DNA of 64,000 nt from Nocardioides sp. LHD-245. Its GTDB lineage: Bacteria; Actinomycetota; Actinomycetes; Propionibacteriales; Nocardioidaceae. A model generated the notes under the pieces. It saw nothing but the letters and a program-made list of their open reading frames with translations. It made no database searches and was not told where the DNA came from. Position numbers and translations under genes: made by a program. Below are positions 31,793 through 40,317 of this stretch, in pieces (positions within the stretch are counted from its first letter, which is position 1; each line of letters opens with the position of its first letter). The stretch lies in assembly GCF_030929495.1 (NCBI RefSeq), contig NZ_JAVFWN010000015.1, positions 62,001 to 126,000 of the forward strand, written 5' to 3'.

Positions 31793-33787
31793 GTGACCGG
31801 GTCCTCGTCCCCTACGGTGGAGCCCGTGGGAGCGGTGGTCTGGGTCTACACGGTCGTCACGAGCCTCGTCCTGGCCGCCGGCCTCGCCGCAGTGATCCGC
31901 CGGATCCTCGGCGCCCGCGTCGGCTGGCTGCGCACGCTGCTCGTCGGCTGGACCGCACTGCTCGTCGGCATCCCGGTCACGGGCAAGCTGGCCGTCGCCG
32001 CCGGCGTCGGCACCGAGAGCGGCGAGCTGACGACGTCCGAGGGGACGGCTGCCGCCTTCCTCCTCGTCAGCTGCCTGTGGGTCTTCGCGGCCGCCCTGGC
32101 GGTCGTCATGCTGCTCGAGGCGCTCCTCCCCTCGGGCAGCGTCCCGGGCCCCCGCGAGGCCGTGGGCCGGTTCCGCGCCTGGTTGCGCCGGACCCGGCGC
32201 TATCTCCAGATCGGCCGCGCCGCCACGGGCTCCGGGCTCGGCGCCGTGCTGCGCGGCGGCCCGGGCTCGGCCTCCTTCGGTCCCGCGCTCGCCTCGGTGT
32301 TCAACAGGTCGGGCGTCACCTTCGTCAAGCTCGGCCAGATCCTCGCGACCCGCGACGACTTGCTCCCCGCGGAGACCACCCGCGCGCTCGCGACCCTGCA
32401 GTCCGACGCCGACCCGGAGCCGTACGACGCCGTCGCGGCCACCATCGAGGCCGACCTCGGCGGGCGGCCCGATGCCCTCTTCGCCACGTTCGACACCGTC
32501 CCCCTCGCCGCGGCCTCGGTGGCGCAGGTCCACACCGCGACCACCCACGACGGCCGCGACGTCGTGGTGAAGGTGCAGCGCAGCAAGGCGCGCCGCCAGG
32601 TCGAGGTCGACACCGACATCCTGGTCCGGCTGGCCCGCACGGCCGAGCAGCGCTGGCCCTGGGCGCGGGACATGGCCGTGTCCCGGCTGGCGACGGGCCT
32701 GGCCCAGTCGCTGCGCGAGGAGCTGGACTACCGGATCGAGGCCGGCAACACCGCCTCCGGCGCGGCCGCGCTGCGGGAGCGGACCGACATCGTGGTGCCG
32801 GCGGTGGACACCGCGCTGAGCACGCGCCGGGTGCTGGTGATGGACCGGCTCCACGGCGTACCCCTGTCCGCCGGGGCGGACGCGGTCGCCCGGCTCGACC
32901 CGGCCCGGCGCGTCGAGCTCGCCGACACCCTCATCGGCGCGCTGCTCGACACGGTCTTCGTGGCGGGTGTCTTCCACGCCGACCTGCACCCCGGCAACAT
33001 CCTGGTGCTCGACGACGGGCGGCTCGGCCTGCTCGACTTCGGCGCCGTCGGGATCCTCGACAGCGAGACCCGGCAGCTGCTGGCCCTGCTGCTGTTCGCG
33101 ATCCTCAGCGACGACGCGGTGTCCGCGGTCGACGCGCTGACCCTGGCGTTCGACGTACCCGACCAGCTCGACGTCCCGCTGCTGCGTCGCGACCTGGGCC
33201 GTGAGATCGCCGCGCTCCAGCTGCGGACCAGCATCGGCGGCGACACCTTCGCCCGGATCTTCGCGGTGCTCCGGCGCCACGGCATCGGCGTGCCGGGCGA
33301 CGTCGCCGCCGCCTTCCGCACGCTGACCTCGGTCGACGCCGCCGTCACCCTGCTCGACCCCGGCAGCAGCCTGCTCCAGTCGGCCCGCGCCCAGCTGCCG
33401 TCCCTGCTCCGGCGGCTCGCCGAGCCGAAGCGGGTGGCTGCTCAGGCGGCCAGCCAGGCCGGTGTCCTGGCGGCCATCGCCCGCCGGCTGCCCGAGCGGG
33501 TCGAGCACCTCACCAGCGCTCTCGGCGACGGCACCTTCACCGTCCGCACGCGAGCGTTCGGCGACCCCGAGGACCGGGCGTGGCTGCGCGATCAGGTCAA
33601 CAACGGCCTCGCGGCGGCCTTCGGCATCACCGCCTGCATCCTGGCCGTCGTCCTGGGCCGGATCGACGGCGGACCGCAGCTCACCGACCAGCTCTCGCTC
33701 TTCGGCCTGCTCGGGCTCGCGCTCGGGTTCTGCGGCGTGACGCTCGCGCTGCGCGTGGTGGTGCGGCTGTTCCAACGCCGCGAGTAG
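31793..33787 (+). CDS. ABC1/AarF/UbiB-family atypical kinase, membrane protein
   Basis: 664 aa from GTG 31793 (GTG 31817 or 31826 also possible). Two or three membrane segments are at the N-terminus (VYTVVTSLVLAAGLAAVI; LLVGWTALLVGIPVTG; FLLVSCLWVFAAALAVVMLL) and two at the C-terminus. The ABC1 kinase core lies about 175-420: FVKLGQILATRDDLLP, the Ala-rich loop PLAAASVAQVH in place of a P-loop, VVVKVQR, FHADLHPGNILV (catalytic loop) and GLLDFGAVG (metal loop). UbiB/Coq8 proteins are ATPases supporting quinone biosynthesis in the membrane. As actinobacteria use menaquinone, the client here is unclear. Confidence 0.85.
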   Translation: MTGSSSPTVEPVGAVVWVYTVVTSLVLAAGLAAVIRRILGARVGWLRTLLVGWTALLVGIPVTGKLAVAAGVGTESGELTTSEGTAAAFLLVSCLWVFAAALAVVMLLEALLPSGSVPGPREAVGRFRAWLRRTRRYLQIGRAATGSGLGAVLRGGPGSASFGPALASVFNRSGVTFVKLGQILATRDDLLPAETTRALATLQSDADPEPYDAVAATIEADLGGRPDALFATFDTVPLAAASVAQVHTATTHDGRDVVVKVQRSKARRQVEVDTDILVRLARTAEQRWPWARDMAVSRLATGLAQSLREELDYRIEAGNTASGAAALRERTDIVVPAVDTALSTRRVLVMDRLHGVPLSAGADAVARLDPARRVELADTLIGALLDTVFVAGVFHADLHPGNILVLDDGRLGLLDFGAVGILDSETRQLLALLLFAILSDDAVSAVDALTLAFDVPDQLDVPLLRRDLGREIAALQLRTSIGGDTFARIFAVLRRHGIGVPGDVAAAFRTLTSVDAAVTLLDPGSSLLQSARAQLPSLLRRLAEPKRVAAQAASQAGVLAAIARRLPERVEHLTSALGDGTFTVRTRAFGDPEDRAWLRDQVNNGLAAAFGITACILAVVLGRIDGGPQLTDQLSLFGLLGLALGFCGVTLALRVVVRLFQRRE

Positions 33788-33805
33788 CGGCTCGCGGTGC
33801 CGGGG

Positions 33806-34447
33806 TCAGGTCTTGCTCTCGGCCAGCAGCAGGGTGCCGCCGAGCCCGATCATCATCGACCCGCCGGTCGCCCGGATCGCCGAGAGGCGCCGGGGCGAGC
33901 GCGCGAACCACTCACGGGCCGACCCGGCGGCCACCGCCCACGCGCCGTCGCAGACGAACGCGATGAGCGTGAACACCAGCCCGAGGACCATCATCTGCAG
34001 GGGCACGTGGCCCGCGCGGAAGTCGACGAACTGCGGCAGCGCCGCGACGAAGAACACGATCGTCTTCGGGTTGGTCGCGCCGACGATGACGCCCTGCCGC
34101 AGCACGGTCCGCGACGACACCCGCCGCGCCCCGGTGTCGACGGGGTCGTCCAGTCCACTGCGGCGGTGCCGGATCGCCTGGACGCCGAGATAGGCGAGGT
34201 ACGCGGCGCCGAGCACCTTGATCACGGTGAACAGGGCGATCGACCGGGCCACCACCGAGCCGACACCGAAGGCCACCGCGGCGATCGGGACCAGGGAGCC
34301 CAGCTCGTTGCCGAGCACGCTCCACAGGCCGCCGCGGCGACCGACGGACAGCGACTGGCCGATCACGAAGAGCACGCTGGGCCCGGGGATCGCGATCAGG
34401 ATCAGCGAGGTCAGCGCGAAGGCGAGGAGGACGTGCGGCTCGGGCAT
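33806..34447 (-). CDS. LysE/RhtB-family amino-acid exporter
   Basis: 213 aa with about six membrane helices. The family signature is LIAIPGPSVLFVIGQSLSVGRRGGLWSVLGNELGSL (about 17-52), and the second half has GVIVGATNPKTIVFFVAALPQFVDF, also typical. LysE/RhtB proteins export amino acids such as lysine, threonine or homoserine using the proton gradient. The specificity is not readable. It is transcribed away from the VapBC-like pair. Confidence 0.85.
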   Translation of the reverse strand: MPEPHVLLAFALTSLILIAIPGPSVLFVIGQSLSVGRRGGLWSVLGNELGSLVPIAAVAFGVGSVVARSIALFTVIKVLGAAYLAYLGVQAIRHRRSGLDDPVDTGARRVSSRTVLRQGVIVGATNPKTIVFFVAALPQFVDFRAGHVPLQMMVLGLVFTLIAFVCDGAWAVAAGSAREWFARSPRRLSAIRATGGSMMIGLGGTLLLAESKT

Positions 34448-34528
34448 CTGGTGATCGTAGTCCTGGCAGGCGCGGAAGGCATCGACGATTTCGTGGTGCC
34501 ACTGCGGGACGCCGGCGAGTGATGGTGT

Positions 34529-34550
34529 CCTGATATCGTCTGATATCAGG
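34529..34550. promoter_or_regulatory. Operator-like inverted repeat overlapping the vapB ribosome site
   Basis: cctgatatc (34529-34537) and gatatcagg (34542-34550) are perfect 9-bp inverted arms with a 4-bp spacer. The right arm runs into the AGGAGGT Shine-Dalgarno sequence, so bound protein would block initiation as well as transcription. Typical autoregulatory site of a VapBC pair. Confidence 0.65.
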
Positions 34551-34559
34551 AGGTGTCAC

Positions 34560-34787
34560 ATGACCGACGTGCTCATTCGGAACGTGTCCGACGACGACCT
34601 GCGCCGGATCGACGAGAAGGCACGCCGTCTCGGTCTCTCGCGTGTCGACTACCTCCGTCGGATGGTCATCCAGGAGGCGGCCCGCGGCGGGGAGGCGGAC
34701 GAGGCGACGGTCGAGGTGTTCGCCCGGGTCGCCGACCTCGCCGGTGATCTCGCCGACGACGAGGTCATGCGGGACGCCTGGTCGTGA
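34560..34787 (+). CDS. vapB: VapB-like antitoxin (ribbon-helix-helix)
   Basis: 75 aa from ATG 34560, behind a strong AGGAGGT site. The N-terminus MTDVLIRNVSDDDLRRIDEKARRLGLSRVDYLRRMVIQEA has the RHH layout (FitA-like VapB): a DNA-binding strand followed by two helices. The acidic C-terminus (EVFARVADLAGDLADDEVM) would wrap the toxin. It overlaps the PIN-domain gene by 4 bp. Confidence 0.8.
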   Translation: MTDVLIRNVSDDDLRRIDEKARRLGLSRVDYLRRMVIQEAARGGEADEATVEVFARVADLAGDLADDEVMRDAWS

Positions 34788-35194
34788 CGCACTGGCTGGT
34801 CGACAAGTCCGCGCTGGTCCGCCTGGCCCGGGCCGTCGATGCCGAGGAGTGGCTCGAACGGTGTCGACGAGGGCTGGTCCGGGTCACCTCTCCCACGCTG
34901 CTCGAGACCGGCTTCTCGGCGCGAACCGCCGAGGACTGGGAGGCAGTGATCGGCCGGCCGCCCATCTCGTGGTTCCCGGTCGAGTACCTCACGCCGACGA
35001 TGGAGCGACGAGCACTCGAGGTGCAGGGCATTCTGGCCAAGCGCGGCCAGCACCGGGCGCCGTCGGTGCCCGACCTGCTGATCGCCGCGGCCGCGGAGAT
35101 CTCGGGGCTCGTCGTCCTCCACGTCGACAAGGACTTCGAGCTGATCGCCGAGGTGACGGGTCAGCAGGTCGAGCGCCTCGACATCACTGGCTGA
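34784..35194 (+). CDS. vapC: VapC-like PIN-domain ribonuclease toxin
   Basis: 136 aa from GTG 34784. PIN-domain acidic residues are in place: D7 (WLVDKSAL), E41 (TLLETGF), D97 (SVPDLLIAAAA), and D115/D117 (HVDKDFE). VapC toxins are Mg2+-dependent RNases that cut tRNA or rRNA; the partner antitoxin is the coupled vapB gene. The 3' end overlaps the convergent sulfatase gene by 11 bp. Confidence 0.85.
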   Translation: MTHWLVDKSALVRLARAVDAEEWLERCRRGLVRVTSPTLLETGFSARTAEDWEAVIGRPPISWFPVEYLTPTMERRALEVQGILAKRGQHRAPSVPDLLIAAAAEISGLVVLHVDKDFELIAEVTGQQVERLDITG

Positions 35195-37523
35195 CCAGCG
35201 CCGTCTCCACCTGTTGCTCGATCGACGGCGCCAGCGCGTCGTCGCCGGTGACGATCTCGACCCGCTCGATCCGGCCGGTGAAGCGGTAGCCGTCGCGGGT
35301 GCCGTAGTCGTCGGTGACCGGCGTGCCGCGGTCGATCCCGACGTCCAGGGTCTGGTCCATCGAGAACATGCCGGGCAGGGAGCGCTCCAGGCGGCCGTGG
35401 CCGACCTCCGCCCCGTCCAGCACGAGGGTGAGGTCGGCGCCCTTGCCGAGCCCGCCGCCGTCGTACCCGAACCGGAGCTCGGCGACGTGCTCGCCCTCGG
35501 TGAGCGCCACGGTCGAGCGCAGATGGGTCCAGTCGAGGGCCGCGTAGCTGTAGGTCCAGGTGAGCACGCCGTCCTTGACGTAGAGCGACCAGCCGCCGAA
35601 GTAGCCGCCCTGCGCGACGATCACGCCGCGTGTGCTCGGACCGCCCGAGAAGACCGCCCGGGCCAGGTGGGAGGCGTTGCGGACGATCGGTACGGCGTCG
35701 TCGCGGAGCCGTCCCGACGTCGGCCCGAGCACGATCGAGGCCGGGGGAGCGGGCCGGCTCCCGGCGGAGCGCGCGAACACCAGCTTGTCGTCCATCGGCA
35801 GCACCTGGTTGCGCCGGGCCTCCGCGAGGAAGAGCTCCTGCAGGGCGGCCAGCCGCTCCGGCTCGGCCGCGGCCAGGTCACGGGCCTGGGTCCAGTCGGT
35901 CGTGGTGTCGTACAGCTCCCAGCGGTCGTCCTCGAAGCGCGGCGTCTCCGCGAACCGCGGGTGCCACGGGGCCTTGTGGGCCGCGACCGCGGTCCAGCCC
36001 TCGTGGTAGATCCCACGGTTGCCGAACATCTCGAAGTACTGCGTGGTGTGGCGCTCCGCGGCCCGTGGCTGGTCGAAGGAGTAGGCGAACGAGACCCCGT
36101 CGAGGGGGGCCTGCTCGACCCCGTCGATGGTCTCCGGCACCGGTACGCCGGCGACGTCGAGCAGCGTCGGCAGCACGTCGTTGACGTGGTGCCACTGGTG
36201 TCGCACCTCGCCGCGAGCCCGGATCCCGGCGGGCCAGTGCACGACCAGCCCGTTGCGGGTGCCGCCGTAGTGGGAGGCGACCTGCTTGGTCCACTGGTAC
36301 GGCGTGTCCATGGCGACCGCCCAGCCCGCGGGATAGTGCGCGTAGGTGTCCGGCCCGCCGAGCTCGCCCGGCCGCTCCGCGATGAACCGCGCGATCCGCT
36401 CCGGGTCCTCCTCGATGCCGTTGAAGTGCAGGCCCTCGTTGAGGGTGCCCGCGTCGCCGCCCTCGGCGGAGGCGCCGTTGTCGCCGAGGATGTAGAGCAC
36501 GATCGTGTTGTCGAGCTCGCCCCGCGCGCGCAGCGCCGCGATCACCCGCCCCACCTGGGCGTCGGTGTGCTCCGCGAAGGCGGCGTACAGCTCCATCAGC
36601 CGCTGTCCGGTCTCGCGCTCCGGCTCGGAGATCTCGTCCCAGTGGGGGACGCCTGGCGTCCAGGGCGCCAGCTCCGCGTCCTCGGGTACGACGCCCAGCT
36701 GCCTCTGCCGCTCCAGGGTCAGCTCGCGCTGGCGGTCCCAGCCGTGCGCGAACTCCCCGCGGTAGCGGTCCCGCCACGACTCCGGCACCTGGAAGGGCGC
36801 GTGGGTGGCGCCGAACGCGAGATAGCAGAGCCACGGCTTGTCCGGCGCGTGCCGGCGCACGTCGCCGGTCCACGCGATCGCCCGGTCGGCGAGGTCCTCC
36901 GACAGGTGGTAGCCCTCGGCCGCCGTGCGGGGCGGGTCGACGAACGTGGTGCCGTCGACGAGGGTCGGCTCGAACTGGCTGGCCTCGCCGCCGAGGAAGC
37001 CGTAGAAGCTGTCGAACCCCTCGCCCGTGGGCCAGCGGTCGAAGGGACCGGCCGCGGTCTGCTCCCACGGCGGGGTCTGGTGCCACTTGCCGAAGGCACC
37101 GGTGCTGTAGCCGTTGCCGCGCAGGATCTGCGCGAGGGTGCCCGCGCTGCGGGGTCGTTGGCCGTCGTACCCGGGGGCGCCGGTCGAGATCTCCATGACC
37201 GTGCCGACCCCGACCGCGTGGTGATTGCGGCCGGTCATCAGCGCCGCGCGGGTGGGGGAGCAGAGGGCCGTCGTGTGGAAGCGGGTGTAGCGCAGGCCGT
37301 CCTCGGCGAGCTCCTCGGCGACCGGCGTGCGGCACGGGCCGCCGAAGACCGAGGGCGCGCCGAAGCCCATGTCGTCGAGCAGGACGACCAGCACGTTCGG
37401 TGCGCCCTCGGGGGCGCGCAGGCGCTCGCGCAGCGGCAGCGGCGCGACCTGGTCGCGGGCGTCCAGCTCGGCGTCGAAGGGTGCCCGGTCGCGGTGGAAG
37501 GGCAGGTGGGTGCGGTCGGTCAT
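35184..37523 (-). CDS. Type I sulfatase (arylsulfatase family)
   Basis: 779 aa. The sulfatase signature is CSPTRAALMTGRNHH, with C88 to be oxidised to formylglycine. The metal ligands are in VVLLDDMGFGAP (D50, D51) and ILGDNGASAEGG, and FGKWHQ and the HAPFQVPES region complete the active site. No signal peptide is visible, so it acts in the cytoplasm on imported substrate. The last 180 residues are a beta-rich extension found in the long (about 780 aa) arylsulfatase group. The formylglycine-generating enzyme is encoded 77 bp upstream on the same strand, which would mature C88. It belongs to the sulfur-scavenging locus. Confidence 0.92.
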   Translation of the reverse strand: MTDRTHLPFHRDRAPFDAELDARDQVAPLPLRERLRAPEGAPNVLVVLLDDMGFGAPSVFGGPCRTPVAEELAEDGLRYTRFHTTALCSPTRAALMTGRNHHAVGVGTVMEISTGAPGYDGQRPRSAGTLAQILRGNGYSTGAFGKWHQTPPWEQTAAGPFDRWPTGEGFDSFYGFLGGEASQFEPTLVDGTTFVDPPRTAAEGYHLSEDLADRAIAWTGDVRRHAPDKPWLCYLAFGATHAPFQVPESWRDRYRGEFAHGWDRQRELTLERQRQLGVVPEDAELAPWTPGVPHWDEISEPERETGQRLMELYAAFAEHTDAQVGRVIAALRARGELDNTIVLYILGDNGASAEGGDAGTLNEGLHFNGIEEDPERIARFIAERPGELGGPDTYAHYPAGWAVAMDTPYQWTKQVASHYGGTRNGLVVHWPAGIRARGEVRHQWHHVNDVLPTLLDVAGVPVPETIDGVEQAPLDGVSFAYSFDQPRAAERHTTQYFEMFGNRGIYHEGWTAVAAHKAPWHPRFAETPRFEDDRWELYDTTTDWTQARDLAAAEPERLAALQELFLAEARRNQVLPMDDKLVFARSAGSRPAPPASIVLGPTSGRLRDDAVPIVRNASHLARAVFSGGPSTRGVIVAQGGYFGGWSLYVKDGVLTWTYSYAALDWTHLRSTVALTEGEHVAELRFGYDGGGLGKGADLTLVLDGAEVGHGRLERSLPGMFSMDQTLDVGIDRGTPVTDDYGTRDGYRFTGRIERVEIVTGDDALAPSIEQQVETALVSQ

Positions 37524-37543
37524 CGGGTCTTCCGTTCAGGGCG

Positions 37544-37615
37544 TGGGGCGTGAGGGCGTCAGGGAGTCGGGGCGTGAGGGAGATCAGGGAGTCAGGGAGA
37601 TCAGGAGGCGAGGGA
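37544..37615. repeat. Imperfect short tandem repeats before the sulfatase gene
   Basis: Several degenerate copies of a unit like agggagatcagggagtc fill the 77-bp gap between the FGE gene and the sulfatase gene and reach into the last codons of the former. They lie in the sulfatase leader and may be slippage products. Confidence 0.5.
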
Positions 37616-38638
37616 GTTGCCGCATCGGAAGCCGACATTGGCCGAGGCGGAGTCGGGCGTGTTGCCGCTGCGGGCGGCGACGCGGTAGCGGTTGCAGTAG
37701 GAGTCGTGGCACAGGTACGAGCCGCCACGCAGCACGCGGTGGGTGCCGTGGTCGGGTCCGCGCGGGTCGGTGGCCGGACGGTCGGTGGGGAAGGTCGCGT
37801 AGTACGCCGGGTCGAACCGGTCGGCGCACCACTCCCAGACGTTGCCGACACTCTGGTACAGCCCGTACCCGTTGGGGCGATAGGACTTCACGGGTGCCGT
37901 GGTGAGGTGGCCGTCGTCCAGCGTGTTGCGTGCGGGGAAGTCGCCCTGCCAGACGTTCAGGCGCCAGGCGCCGCCGTCGTGCAGCTCGTCCCCCCACGGG
38001 AACCGGCGCCCGGCGAGACCGCCGCGGGCGGCGTACTCCCACTCGGCCTCGGTCAGCAGCCGCTTGCCCGCCCACCGGCAGTAGGCCTGGGCGTCGTGCC
38101 AGGTCACGTGCACCACGGGGTGGTGCGGCAGGTCGCCGATCGAGGAGCGCGGTCCCGCGGGGTGCCGCCAGTCCGCGCCCTTGACCGCGACCCACCACGG
38201 CGTCGTGTCGAGGTGGTGCAGCACGTCGCCGCGCGCCGCCTCGACCGCGAGGTGGAAGACCGCGGAGACGCCGAGCCGCTCGGCCTCGGTGACGTACCCG
38301 GACGTCTTGACGAAGCGCGCGAAGGCGGCGTTCGTCACCGCCGTCTCGTCGGCGAGGTACGGCGCCAGGGTGACCTCGTGCACCGGTCCCTCGCCGTCGC
38401 CCGGATCCCCGTCCCCGAAGGGATCGCCCATGGCGAAGGTGCCGCCGGGGATGGGGCGTTGGCCGCGGGTGTCGCGGTGGGGCGGCGCTTCATCACGTGA
38501 TGTAGGCGAAGGGTCACTTGTGTGGTGGAGCCCCGCTACAGAAGCGGCACTTCGCCTACTTAACGTGATGAAACCGCGGCCCTCGCCCCCGCCCCCGCCC
38601 CCGCCACCCACCGAGCCCGCGCAGCAGGCCCCGCTCAC
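37601..38638 (-). CDS. Formylglycine-generating enzyme (sulfatase activator)
   Basis: 345 aa as read from GTG 38638, which overlaps the ABC ATPase stop by 4 bp (GTGA). The FGE-sulfatase domain starts near residue 62 (RPIPGGTFAMGDPFGDGD) and is complete: HPVVHVTWHDAQAYCRWAGKRLLTEAEWEYAARGG, NVWQGDFPARN, GNVWEWCADRF and the copper-binding cysteine pair C310/C315 in SYLCHDSYCNRYR. It converts the sulfatase CxPxR cysteine to formylglycine. The first 60 residues are low complexity (GGGGGGGGEGRG) and contain a long inverted repeat. No closer in-frame start exists. ATG 38495 lies in another frame, so the true N-terminus is uncertain. Confidence 0.85.
   Translation of the reverse strand: MSGACCAGSVGGGGGGGGEGRGFITLSRRSAASVAGLHHTSDPSPTSRDEAPPHRDTRGQRPIPGGTFAMGDPFGDGDPGDGEGPVHEVTLAPYLADETAVTNAAFARFVKTSGYVTEAERLGVSAVFHLAVEAARGDVLHHLDTTPWWVAVKGADWRHPAGPRSSIGDLPHHPVVHVTWHDAQAYCRWAGKRLLTEAEWEYAARGGLAGRRFPWGDELHDGGAWRLNVWQGDFPARNTLDDGHLTTAPVKSYRPNGYGLYQSVGNVWEWCADRFDPAYYATFPTDRPATDPRGPDHGTHRVLRGGSYLCHDSYCNRYRVAARSGNTPDSASANVGFRCGNSLAS
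38491..38572. repeat. 82-bp inverted repeat inside the 5' part of the FGE gene
   Basis: catcacgt (38493-38500) plus taggcgaag (to 38513) pair with cttcgccta and acgtgatg at 38550-38570; a 4-base mismatch separates the two stems. The element falls between the ABC ATPase stop and the conserved FGE domain. It would form a strong hairpin in the operon mRNA and could cause partial termination or act as an inserted repeat. Confidence 0.55.
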
Positions 38639-40317
38639 GACGCCAGCTCGCGGATCCGCCGGCCACGGCGGGCCGGGTCGGGCACGGGGACGGCGTCGAG
38701 CAGCCGGCGGGTGTAGTCCGCCTCGGGCCGGGAGAAGACGGTGCCGACGGGCCCGACCTCGACCAGCTCGCCCGCGCGCAGCACGGCGACCCGGTCGGCG
38801 ACCTGGTGCACGACCGCGAGGTCGTGACTGATGAACAGGCAGGCGAACCCGAGCCGCTCCTGCAGGTCGCGGAACAGCTCCAGTACCCGCGCCTGCACGG
38901 ACACGTCCAGCGCGCTGGTCGGCTCGTCGGCGACCAGCAGCGCCGGCTCCAGCGCCAGGGCGCGGGCCAGCGCGATCCGTTGCCGCTGGCCGCCGGAGAG
39001 CTCGCGCGGTCGTCGCGTGGTGTACGACGCCGGGAGCTGGACGGCCTCGAGCAGCTCGGCCACGCGGGCGTCACGTTCGGAGGGTGTGCCGACCCGGTGG
39101 ATGTCGAGCGGTTCGCGGATGCTCGCGCCGACGGGGTAGCGCGGGTCGAGCGAGGCCTCGGGGTCCTGGTGCACGAACGCCAGGCCGCGGCGCAGGTGGC
39201 GACGCTGCGAGCGGGGCGCGGCGAGCACGTCCTCGCCACCCAGCAGCACCTGGCCCCCGGCGAGTGGCACCAGGCCCGCGGCCAGCCGGCCGAGGGTGGT
39301 CTTGCCCGAGCCGGACTCGCCGACCAGGCCGACCACCTCGCCGGGTGCCACCTGCAGGGACACGTCAGTGACGGCGGGGAAAGCACGGCCGCGACGGCGG
39401 GAGCCGTAGTGGACGTGGACGCCCCGGAACTCGACGGCCGGCACCGCCGCCGGTGCGGTGACCGTCGCCGGTGCGGGGGCGGCCGCCGAGGGCTCGACGA
39501 CGCTGTCGAGCTGGGGCAGCCGCAGCACCGAGGCGAGCAGCGTCCTCGTGTACGGCTCGCGCGGATCCGCGAACAGTGCGCGGGTCTCGCCCTCCTCGAC
39601 CACGTTGCCCGCCTGGAGGACGACGACCCGGTCGGCGATCTCCGCGACCACGCCCATGTTGTGGGTGATCAGGACGATCGCGGTGCCGGTGCGCTCGCGG
39701 ATCCGGTCGAGCAGGCGCAGGATCTCGGCCTGCACGGTCACGTCGAGCGCCGTCGTGGGTTCGTCGGCGAGCAGCACGTCCGGCTCGTTGGCGAGCGCGA
39801 GGGCCAACACCACCCGTTGCTTCTGACCACCCGACAGCTGGTGGGGGTACGCCGCCAGCCGGCGCTCCGGCTCGGGGATCTCGACGGCGCGCAGCAGCTC
39901 GACCGCCCGCGCGGCGGCGGCCTTACGGTTGCGGGTGCCGTGCGCCCGCAGCGCCTCGCGCAGCTGCCAGCCGATGGTCCGGACGGGGTTGAGCGCGGTC
40001 TGCGGCTCCTGGAAGACCATCGCGATCCGGGCGCCGCGGATCCGGTTCAGGTCCGCCTCGGGCAGGCCGAGGATCTCCTCGCCGTCGTACCGGATCGAGC
40101 CGGTGGCCCGCGCCCCCGGCGGCAGCAGGCCGAGGACGGCGCGCGCGGTCATCGACTTGCCGGAGCCCGACTCGCCGACCAGGGCGAGGATCTCGCCCCG
40201 GCGCAGGGTCACCGACACGTCTTCCACGGCGGGGCGCGGCTGGGCGAAGGAGATGGCGAGGTGCTCGATGTCGAGCACTGCCTCGGTGGAGTGGAGGTCA
40301 AGCACGGCGGGCCTCAC
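38635..40317 (-). CDS. Fused double ATP-binding subunit of a peptide-type ABC importer (DppD-DppF-like)
   Basis: 560 aa with two complete ABC domains: Walker A ALVGESGSGKSMTARAVL and GLVGESGSGKTTLGRLAAG, signatures QLSGGQKQRVVLALAL and ELSGGQRQRIALARAL, Walker B VLLADEPTTALDVT and LLVADEPTSALDVS. An Ala/Pro linker joins them near 260-285. Each half carries the oligopeptide-transporter ATPase C-terminal part (YTRTLLASVLRL; YTRRLLDAVPVP). It starts at GTG 40317, overlapping the permease gene by 20 bp; GTG 40305 is possible. It powers the importer encoded upstream. The next gene (FGE) starts inside its stop codon. Confidence 0.9.
   Translation of the reverse strand: MRPAVLDLHSTEAVLDIEHLAISFAQPRPAVEDVSVTLRRGEILALVGESGSGKSMTARAVLGLLPPGARATGSIRYDGEEILGLPEADLNRIRGARIAMVFQEPQTALNPVRTIGWQLREALRAHGTRNRKAAAARAVELLRAVEIPEPERRLAAYPHQLSGGQKQRVVLALALANEPDVLLADEPTTALDVTVQAEILRLLDRIRERTGTAIVLITHNMGVVAEIADRVVVLQAGNVVEEGETRALFADPREPYTRTLLASVLRLPQLDSVVEPSAAAPAPATVTAPAAVPAVEFRGVHVHYGSRRRGRAFPAVTDVSLQVAPGEVVGLVGESGSGKTTLGRLAAGLVPLAGGQVLLGGEDVLAAPRSQRRHLRRGLAFVHQDPEASLDPRYPVGASIREPLDIHRVGTPSERDARVAELLEAVQLPASYTTRRPRELSGGQRQRIALARALALEPALLVADEPTSALDVSVQARVLELFRDLQERLGFACLFISHDLAVVHQVADRVAVLRAGELVEVGPVGTVFSRPEADYTRRLLDAVPVPDPARRGRRIRELAS

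Noticed and set aside
31595..33775. Minus-strand open frame opposite the AarF-like gene
   Set aside because: Repetitive Glu/Gln/Arg/Gly composition and no start context; the kinase motifs are on the plus strand.
34448..34528. Short coding remnant before the vapB operator (a hydrophobic peptide VIVVLAGAEGIDDFVVPLRDAGE ends at 34522)
   Set aside because: Only about 24 plausible residues, no start codon with ribosome site, and it overlaps the LysE gene promoter; too little to call a pseudogene.
35214..37553. Very long plus-strand open frame opposite the sulfatase gene
   Set aside because: It mirrors the sulfatase almost exactly; the protein is Val/Arg/Gly/Ala-rich without motifs, the usual antisense shadow in GC-rich coding DNA.
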